Source: Tritrichomonas musculus | Taxonomy: Eukaryota > Parabasalia > Tritrichomonadida > Tritrichomonadidae | Assembly (NCBI GenBank): GCA_039105265.1 | Contig: JAPFFF010000009.1 | Location: 2,108,001-2,172,000 of the forward strand | Length of the DNA stretch: 64,000 nt | Direction of reading: 5' to 3' | In this document: positions 58,409-64,000 of the stretch, in pieces | Position numbering within the stretch: the stretch's first letter is position 1 | How the letters are laid out: each line of letters begins with the position of its first letter | Notes under the pieces: model-generated | The model's database searches: none | Told to the model about the DNA's origin: nothing | Seen by the model: only the letters and a program-made list of their open reading frames with translations | Made by a program: the position numbers and the translations under genes

Positions 58409-58856
58409 TAGGCTTGTTATTCTCCGATTCTCGAGATCGATAATTGAATGACTTTTTGATATCGATACTTAAATATGCACTGATTCTCGAGATCGATTTC
58501 AGAGATCGAGATTTTTTTTTCTCAGCCTTTGATATCAGAATTTTCAATTAAACTTTTTGATAAATATTTGATTTTATTTTAATCTCAAATATTTCATAAA
58601 AAAGAATATATTTTTTGATTTTAATCTAAAAATAAACATCAATACATTCTATTATTTGTTTTTAAATATTTTAAAATCATAAATACGAATTATAAAAAAA
58701 GATAAATCTGCTGGAGATCTCGAGATCTTGGTAATTGATATCAAGTTTACAATTATTTTTATACCACATTTCATATCTGATATTTTGATAATCGATAATC
58801 TCGATATCAGATTTTGAAACTGATAATCGAGTATCAGATGAAAAAAAGGATCGATT
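58409..58856. mobile_element. Second copy of the TAGGCTTGTTA hAT-type MITE (right end unclear)
   Basis: It starts TAGGCTTGTTATTCTCCGAT, the same terminus as the element at 16051, and contains the same GATATCGAT and GATAATTGA style internal repeats up to about 58856. The matching right terminus and the second copy of the flanking 8-mer were not found, so the copy is truncated or its end has decayed. It begins only 8 bp after the MITE at 58163-58400. Confidence 0.5.
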
Positions 58857-58977
58857 CTAAAATAGTTGTAAAATTCTGATGGACATTCAAAAAGTGGAAT
58901 TTCTTCAGAAAAAAAAATCATAATAAAATGGCTAAAAAAAAATCTTTTTATGTTACAAAATTTTTATCGAGAATACA

Positions 58978-59046
58978 TACCGCATAGCGGGTGTCGAGCG
59001 AGGCTGAGCAAAGCGAAGCCGAGTCGAGAACCAGCGGCTGGCGGTA
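58978..59046. repeat. GC-rich island with nested hairpins
   Basis: A 69-bp block of about 64% G+C inside DNA that is mostly A+T. It is bracketed by TACCGC and GCGGTA. It holds two small perfect hairpins, CCGC-ATA-GCGG (58980-58990) and CCAGC-G-GCTGG (59031-59041), and between them a CGAGCGAGGCTGAGCAAAGC / GAAGCCGAGTCGAG run. No ORF. The origin is unknown. Confidence 0.6.
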
Positions 59047-59074
59047 AGAATCGGTAAAAATTATGTAAAAATAA

Positions 59075-59640
59075 AAAAAATTAGCGAAAGTTTTATTACA
59101 AAATTTGGAATATGAAGAATCAACAGGATATGAATTCGTTTTAACAGGTTATGAATCTTGGTTTGTTTTTCATTGTCCAACAAAGGAAATTTGGATAATG
59201 AAATGAAAAGACATTCCAGCTTATCACAAAAACACTCAATTTGAAAAAAAGTCAATGTTTACAATTTTTATTAATGGAAAGGGAGTTCAATTAATTAACC
59301 TCAAACCGATGGATACGAAAATATCTGCGGATTATTTTATAAATAATATTTTAATGGGGCAAAAGGCAATGTTATTGAAAAAGTGAAGATTTTTTTCTGA
59401 AAAAAAAACGATCAAAATAAAAACTTTTTTATAATGATTCAAAAAGTCGTATCGTTTTTAATATAAACAAACTTGGTCAATTTTTTAGAATAAGATATCT
59501 TAAAAGGCGCCACTTTATCACTTTCCATACTTTCGATGTTGGCTCGAATACAACACATCATAGCTCAATTGAAGTTATGACTGATGAAAGTAGAAAGAAA
59601 ATTGGCAACAATTTGCCATTATTATTTAAATAATGAATCG
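59075..59640 (+). pseudogene. Degraded mariner-type transposase, family 1
   Basis: Plus-strand translation gives LTGYESWFVFHCPTKEIWIM, then after a stop KSMFTIFINGKGVQLINLKP and ISADYFINNIL. This parallels the central mariner catalytic region (TGDESW.Y, K.M..IFW...G....., YY...IL), with the catalytic Asp already replaced by Tyr. A later piece around 59525-59580 (FHTFDVGSNTTHHSSIEV) corresponds to the HFDNAxxH block. Stops and frame changes show it is dead. Confidence 0.5.
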
Positions 59641-59703
59641 TTTACTTACATACTTTCGATGTTGGCTCGAATACAACACATCATAGCTCAATTGAAGTTA
59701 TGA
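59526..59703 (+). repeat. 55-bp direct repeat, two copies
   Basis: CATACTTTCGATGTTGGCTC and the following 35 bases at 59526-59580 recur without visible change at 59649-59703, 123 bp apart. The first copy lies in the mariner remnant, so this is a recent local duplication of that remnant. Confidence 0.75.
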
Positions 59704-59792
59704 TTGACTAAAACTTATTGGATTTAGCAATCATTGCTTACTTTTCTTTTTCAGAATAATTTATTCATTTTATCCTTTTTATTGTCACTATT

Positions 59793-59962
59793 CAGTATCC
59801 AATTTGCTCTCTTCATTGATACAATTCAGTATCCAATTTGCTCTCTTCATTGATACAATTCAGTATCCAATTTGCTCTCTTCATTGATACAATTCAGTAT
59901 CCAATTTGCTCTCTTCATTGTCACAATTCAGTATCCAATTTGCTCTCTTCATTGTCACATTT
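59793..59962 (+). repeat. 34-bp tandem repeat, five copies
   Basis: The unit CAGTATCCAATTTGCTCTCT plus TCATTGATACAATT starts at 59793, 59827, 59861, 59895 and 59929, nearly identical, with a partial sixth copy at 59963. The last two complete copies read GTCAC in place of GATAC. Confidence 0.9.
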
Positions 59963-59996
59963 CAGTAGTCAATTGAAATTTCAATTATGTCAACAT

Positions 59997-60434
59997 CATA
60001 CTTGTATACTATTATTTTTCATTTAATATGATAAATAAAACAAAATAAAAGTATTATATAAAGGAATATAGTTTAAATAAAATCTAATTTCGTTAAAAAA
60101 ATTTATGATCTTTCATTATTTTATCTACATCAAGCCATCATTGAATTTTAAATTCAGCAATTTTGGATAAAATATTCAGCATTTGATTATCTTTATCACA
60201 ATTACTGATTTTTTCACTTTGAAAATATATATTTATCATAATTGTCATTGCATATTGAATATACACATGGTCCAATATCATTATACATAAATATTATTTC
60301 ATTTACGGTTTCTATATATTTTGATTTGCATAAAATTTGAATATTATTTTTACAATTTCGAGTCCAAAAATTGTTATCCTCTTTTTTAACTTTAGTTTTT
60401 TTAGTGATCTTTTTTTTAACATTTTTCTCGGTTA
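59997..60434. other. AT-rich intergenic region
   Basis: About 440 bases, low complexity, no ORF. Confidence 0.4.
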
Positions 60435-61207
60435 TATAGGTTGTCCCTTAAGTCTTTAGCTTTTTATATAAAAAATAAATAAAAATTAAAGATATTAATA
60501 AACTTTTTTTATTAATGGATGTATTCACCTCCTGAACGAATAACTTCTCTTAACCGTTCTTCCCATGTTTCAAAAAGTTGTTTTATGTAGGCCGGTCCAA
60601 GCTCATTTAAAATTTCTGTTATTTGTTCTTTTAACTCCTCTGGATCATCGAATGTTGCATTGGGCATTTTTTCTTTAACGGTTCCGAAGATACCGAAATC
60701 AAGAGGAGCCACTTCTGGACTGTAAATTGGATTAGGCAAAATTCTGAATGGGAACTTTTTCAAAGTGTCCATTGACAATTTGGATTTGTGCGATGGAGCA
60801 TTGTCGAAATGGAGAATCCAATTCTTCTGCCCTGCCTTTTTACCATTTGGATAAGCAAAGTCTACAAGTTGAGGGATTATCATGTTACAAAAATATAAAG
60901 AGTTGAATTTCATTCCTTCTGGAATTATATCTATTAAAAAGTTACCAGTTTTTGATATGTAAATTGAGATCATATTTTTCCGTTGATAATTGGTCGGGGC
61001 GACAATTTCTCCTGGATCTTCGCCTTTTAAAACCCATCGATGTTCATTTTGATAATAGTACAGAAACCAGCTTTCGTCACCTGAGTAGTGATGGTTGTTC
61101 CGGATGGGGACCAGATAAATTTCAAATATAACAGCCACATCTAACCTAATTTTGATATTCATAAGCGGGTATATACCCCACAAATCTACACGCAAGGAAT
61201 CTACCAA
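60435..61207 (-). mobile_element. 5'-truncated mariner element with DDE transposase C-terminal part
   Basis: The minus-strand frame 60512-61207 encodes the catalytic part of a mariner transposase. All three acidic residues can be placed: YYSGDESWFLYYY (first Asp), LHFDNAPSHKSK (second), and YSPEVAPLDFGIFG (third, DD34D-type spacing). The N-terminal helix-turn-helix half is absent; the reading stops at about 61207, where unrelated DNA begins. On the 3' side of the gene TATAGGTTGTCCCTTAAGTC (from about 60434) looks like the terminal repeat next to a TA target. The matching end is not seen, so the element is truncated and cannot move on its own. Confidence 0.8.
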
Positions 61208-61254
61208 ATATAAATTTATCCATTAAATTATTTGGATAAGCCATATATGGAGCT

Positions 61255-61351
61255 ACTTGGAAAGCCACTTGGAAAGCCACTTGGAAAGCCATTTTGGGAG
61301 ACTGCATATGGAGCTACTTGGAAAGCTACTTGGAAAGCCACTTGGAGAGCC
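61255..61351 (+). repeat. 12-bp minisatellite ACTTGGAAAGCC
   Basis: Two blocks of three units, at 61255-61290 and 61316-61351, each preceded by ATATGGAGCT. They sit exactly between the mariner remnant and the foreign-looking block that begins at about 61374. Confidence 0.85.
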
Positions 61352-61373
61352 AAAAATAATTGTACTAGGGATC

Positions 61374-61982
61374 TTATTTTTGCAGCAAATACTTAATATA
61401 TTTTTGCAATATATTTATGGATTCGACGATATTGTTTTTACTGTAAGTCGCGCGAATCTTATCTGCCGCATCTCTCGGTAAATGGTCTATATAGATATCC
61501 AAAATCGTGCCGTATATATTAATAGTGTCGTATAGTATCTGGATTACATCGGTTTTGTCGTAAGATTTAATCGAATTGTGGTATTCGATTGTAATCTTGC
61601 CTAGTTGTTCTATATGCTGCTGCTTCTTTTTGGCATTATAGTTTCGCATATATGCATTCCAGTGCTCTCTCCTTTTGGCACTCCAATTGTTTTTATATTC
61701 TTTAGTATTGTTGGGAGTATTGTTGGGAGTATTGTTGGATTCCCTTGGTCGTACATCCATTTGTGGTACATCCATTTGTGGTACATCCATATCTTCCTCC
61801 TCTGTGTTATCCGTAGATGGCTCGGTATCCAGCCTCTTCGAGTCTGTATATTTGGTATCCAACCTCTTCGAGTCTGTATATTTGGTATCCAACCTCTTCG
61901 AGTCTGTATATTTGGTATCCAACCTCTTCGAGTCTGTATATTTGGTATCCAACCTCTTCGAGTCTGTATATTTGGTATCCAT
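61374..61982 (-). CDS. Protein with 10-residue N-terminal tandem repeats, part of the foreign block
   Basis: A 202-residue frame. The N-terminus is five perfect or near-perfect copies of the decapeptide TKYTDSKRLD. An acidic stretch and a double PQMDV repeat, then NNTPNNT repeats follow. The C-terminal 110 residues are helical (SAKRREHWNAYMRNYNAKKK and onward). The basic RREHWNAYMRNYNAKKKQQH segment could bind nucleic acid. No family recognised. The next gene, 51 bp upstream, has the same orientation. Confidence 0.55.
   Translation of the reverse strand: MDTKYTDSKRLDTKYTDSKRLDTKYTDSKRLDTKYTDSKRLDTKYTDSKRLDTEPSTDNTEEEDMDVPQMDVPQMDVRPRESNNTPNNTPNNTKEYKNNWSAKRREHWNAYMRNYNAKKKQQHIEQLGKITIEYHNSIKSYDKTDVIQILYDTINIYGTILDIYIDHLPRDAADKIRATYSKNNIVESINILQKYIKYLLQK
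61832..61981 (-). repeat. 30-bp tandem repeat, five copies
   Basis: The unit AACCTCTTCGAGTCTGTATA plus TTTGGTATCC is repeated five times almost without change (the first copy has one substitution, AGCCTC). It encodes the decapeptide repeat of the overlapping ORF. Confidence 0.9.
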
Positions 61983-62033
61983 TTATTCTGTAATAAAAAG
62001 ATATTATATAATGCTAATATAAAAATAAATTTA

Positions 62034-62627
62034 TTAGTCGGTGACAATAATATAGTGTGTTAACGAGCAAATATTTTTTACGATTTCGTACAGTCTTGCT
62101 CTTATGGCATCGAGCTCGATTCCATCCTCGTCGCAATTTTTGGTTTTATTCTTCTCGATGTAATCCAGTACCGATTGCTGCAGAGCTAATGTGTTATCGA
62201 TAATATTCTGTGGCAATCTTGGACATAAAACCCTATGCAGTAAAATCTCGGTTATCTGCTTACTGTAGACATCCATTTCTACCATATGTAGATAATGTTG
62301 CCAATCCGCCATGTACATAAACCTATTTTCTAGATCCCACGCTTTATTAAGTTCGGTATGTTCTATATCGTACAATGTTTTTAATAATGGTGTTGGGTGT
62401 GGGAAGATACCCAATAGGAATTCTGTATTTCGCGAGCGATCGTCGTGCGGTAAAATAATTACCAAATATTTACGACATCCGGTTTGTCGATCCTGGACCA
62501 TCCATTCTTTAAAGTCCTTGTTGTAGAACATTATATGGTTATCCTTTTGGATTACATCTTTAATATAATCTCGGACTCCACTTCTATCGAATCTATTGTA
62601 TCTAGCAATATATGTTTCGAAATCCAT
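62034..62627 (-). CDS. Unknown protein of the foreign block
   Basis: A 197-residue frame with a globular composition: Tyr/Asp/Arg-rich N-terminus (YIARYNRFDRSGVRDYIKDV), a strand-rich centre (EWMVQDRQTGCRKYLVIILP), then helices. No motif that I recognise. The full ATG-to-stop frame and even composition support a real gene. Confidence 0.55.
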   Translation of the reverse strand: MDFETYIARYNRFDRSGVRDYIKDVIQKDNHIMFYNKDFKEWMVQDRQTGCRKYLVIILPHDDRSRNTEFLLGIFPHPTPLLKTLYDIEHTELNKAWDLENRFMYMADWQHYLHMVEMDVYSKQITEILLHRVLCPRLPQNIIDNTLALQQSVLDYIEKNKTKNCDEDGIELDAIRARLYEIVKNICSLTHYIIVTD

Positions 62628-62790
62628 CCTTTAATTGCAAATAAAATATATTATATAGTAATAATATTATGGTAACGTAATGGCTCTAGAAATAGCTAGT
62701 AACAATATGTTTATATACAAATGCATGTGTTTAAAAATAAAAATATATATTTTCGAACATACATAAATATTATTTTTTATCTCCACATAA

Positions 62791-63051
62791 ATGTTTTCCA
62801 AAGATAATGGCAATGCAACACCAGCAGAAACATTTACTTTTAATGGATGCACCATCCAGGATTACAACAACTATGTTCTAATTAAAGCTCCATATGGGAC
62901 GGTATATAAATATTCGACTATTAAAGGAAAATATTGTTTTACATTCCCTGGCATGTTTATTAAGAAGTATCGCACCTTATTCTTCGATAGACGAGACAAC
63001 GACGACATCCTATATTGCATGTCCGTATCCACAGTCCTGGATGGAGAATAA
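62791..63051 (+). CDS. Small unknown protein of the foreign block
   Basis: An 86-residue frame, the only one on the plus strand in this block. Strand-rich (TFTFNGCTIQDYNNYVLIKA, GTVYKYSTIKGKYCFTFPGM), suggesting a small beta fold. The ATG is preceded by CCACATAA; ACCACATAAAT recurs at about 63072, near the neighbouring minus-strand stop. It shares a 163-bp intergenic gap with the divergent ORF at 62627. Confidence 0.5.
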   Translation: MFSKDNGNATPAETFTFNGCTIQDYNNYVLIKAPYGTVYKYSTIKGKYCFTFPGMFIKKYRTLFFDRRDNDDILYCMSVSTVLDGE

Positions 63052-63064
63052 AAATAAATTATTT

Positions 63065-64000
63065 TTAGCTAACCACATAAATATAGCATTTCTGTTTTTG
63101 CGGACTGGTCTTAGTGGGTCCAACAACAGCTTCTATACAATTGGTTATTTTGGTATATTTTAGTTTGTCCAGGATTATCTCCTTAAGCCAATATGTGGCT
63201 ATATAATCCTTGGGGTCTCCACCATTAATAGAACAGCGTATTAATAGCGAGCTCTTAAGGAGTTTGTACCCAGTTACCTTAATTATATCTCCTAATTTAA
63301 CAGACTCGTCTATCTTCCTGCATTGCTTTATATTTGCATCCATATCTTGCATAATATTGTCACGATATCCAGTAATATCCTCTGTTTCGTTATTTTTGCA
63401 TTCCTTTACAACCATCTTGGCACATAAATTTTTAGATGCGTTTGTAAACGAGCCCTCCTTAATTAATTGCATTATTGGGATTCCAGTTAAGCTCCCATAT
63501 GCTGTTATTCGTTTAATATCCAGTTGCTTAAATCCCTTATTGGCTAATATCTTGTCTATGTAATGCGCAATATTCGAAGGACACCAATACAATTGTAATA
63601 TGGTTTGGGGTACCATGTATTCTATTAAATTTCCATATACATCGTGCATTACATTTAGCGAACATGCGAGTAGATATGTCTTGCCATATCGGGTCCTAGT
63701 TTCTTTAAACCCATACACATTTATTTCGGTCCCATCCTTTAAATCCAAGAACCTGTGCGTGTATGCTCTAATGTTGGAAAGGACCTTGTAAAGCATATCT
63801 CGAACCATCTCCTTATGGGCGCACTCCTCGATTTGGGCTTCTATAACCTCGTTCTTAGACTTTATATTGTTAATCTGCTGTTCGTAGTGTTCCTTAAAAG
63901 CATTCTCCTCGGTTTCCTCCTTAATATCTCGGTTAATGGATCGAATAGTTAGTGTCTCGTTTGGATAATTTAGTAATTCCAATTCCAGCATTTTAAACAT
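63065..64000 (-). CDS. Unknown protein of the foreign block, reaches the window edge
   Basis: A 311-residue frame ending at 63065; its first ATG coincides with the last base of the window, so it may extend further. An N-terminal coiled segment (NAFKEHYEQQINNIKSKNEV) is followed by a mixed alpha/beta region. The central part (FLDLKDGTEINVYGFKETRT, YGKTYLLACSL) and a later segment (KLGDIIKVTGYKLLKSSLLI) each read like an OB-fold strand set, as in single-stranded-DNA-binding proteins, but this is only a pattern guess. No enzyme motif is seen. Confidence 0.5.
   Translation of the reverse strand: MFKMLELELLNYPNETLTIRSINRDIKEETEENAFKEHYEQQINNIKSKNEVIEAQIEECAHKEMVRDMLYKVLSNIRAYTHRFLDLKDGTEINVYGFKETRTRYGKTYLLACSLNVMHDVYGNLIEYMVPQTILQLYWCPSNIAHYIDKILANKGFKQLDIKRITAYGSLTGIPIMQLIKEGSFTNASKNLCAKMVVKECKNNETEDITGYRDNIMQDMDANIKQCRKIDESVKLGDIIKVTGYKLLKSSLLIRCSINGGDPKDYIATYWLKEIILDKLKYTKITNCIEAVVGPTKTSPQKQKCYIYVVS

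Larger units (their letters stand above)
61374..64000. mobile_element. Foreign-looking gene block, candidate Maverick/Polinton or other large virus-like element (partial)
   Basis: Four closely packed ORFs (61374-61982, 62034-62627, 62791-63051, 63065-64000) fill 2.6 kb with gaps of only 13-165 bp. Their codon use is less A/T-biased (frequent CGA, TCG, GTC and similar) than the host genes to the left. None belongs to a recognisable host family. Maverick/Polinton elements are very abundant in trichomonads and have this gene density, so they are the first candidate. No polymerase, integrase, protease, ATPase or capsid is visible in this part. The ORFs look whole. The left boundary is near the minisatellite; the right end is outside the window. 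Confidence 0.45.

Noticed and set aside
59793-59962. Tandem repeat considered as a CRISPR array
   Set aside because: The 34-bp units are directly adjacent with no unique spacers, there are no cas genes and the genome is eukaryotic.
61605-62063. Long repeat-bearing frames on both strands over the 30-bp tandem repeat
   Set aside because: The 30-bp unit keeps several frames open at once. Only the minus-strand frame 61374-61982 continues into a normal protein sequence.

Overview
The window looks like a piece of a parabasalid protist genome, most like Tritrichomonas or Trichomonas. It is very AT-rich and nearly all genes read as single uninterrupted ORFs. The gene repertoire fits: protein kinases fused to ankyrin or Sel1 repeats, large ankyrin proteins, Armadillo proteins, and many decayed mariner, MULE and hAT-type DNA transposons. 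One gene has a TCATTAT initiator-like box directly on its ATG, as in trichomonad promoters. The organism call is an inference from gene content, not from a marker gene.

Layout. 1-15.2 kb: the tail of a membrane protein, an active-looking Ser/Thr kinase, UDP-glucose 4-epimerase, an importin-alpha-like Armadillo protein, a large ankyrin protein, a small charged protein, an acylated degenerate GTPase, and a TKL kinase whose ankyrin repeats are scattered one by one through AT-rich spacer DNA. 15.2-20.4 kb: a transposon graveyard with a long-inverted-repeat element, a nested hAT-type MITE with an 8-bp target duplication, a second hAT-type MITE with its own 8-bp duplication, and a rotted MULE transposase. 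20.6-40 kb: dense housekeeping genes, namely a divergent SF3B3/CPSF-A/DDB1-family protein head-to-head with SMC3, a glucokinase-like protein lacking key residues, a Sel1-repeat pseudokinase, an importin-beta-type HEAT protein, a small possible dynein light chain, a protein with an internally duplicated domain, and a ubiquitin hydrolase. 40-42.7 kb is sparse, with a decayed LRR remnant and a class II tRNA gene. 42.7-57.6 kb is dense again: coiled-coil proteins (one CCDC112-like), a Wntless/TMEM181-like membrane protein, ribosomal protein eS17, NAC-alpha, an Armadillo-like protein, a BAR-like protein, NOP56 and cornichon.

57.6-61.4 kb is a second transposon-rich tract: two MITEs, two mariner fragments, a GC-rich hairpin island and minisatellites. 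From about 61.4 kb to the window end the base composition and gene style change. Four closely packed ORFs with none of the families seen elsewhere in the window suggest a large foreign or virus-like insertion (Maverick/Polinton-type is the first candidate in this lineage) that runs off the right edge.

Three proteins (Sel1 kinase, glucokinase-like, G-alpha-like) keep a recognisable enzyme fold signature but have lost catalytic motifs, so pseudoenzymes are a theme here. Start codons were chosen as the first ATG that fits the conserved domain; longer readings using TTG or GTG were discarded.
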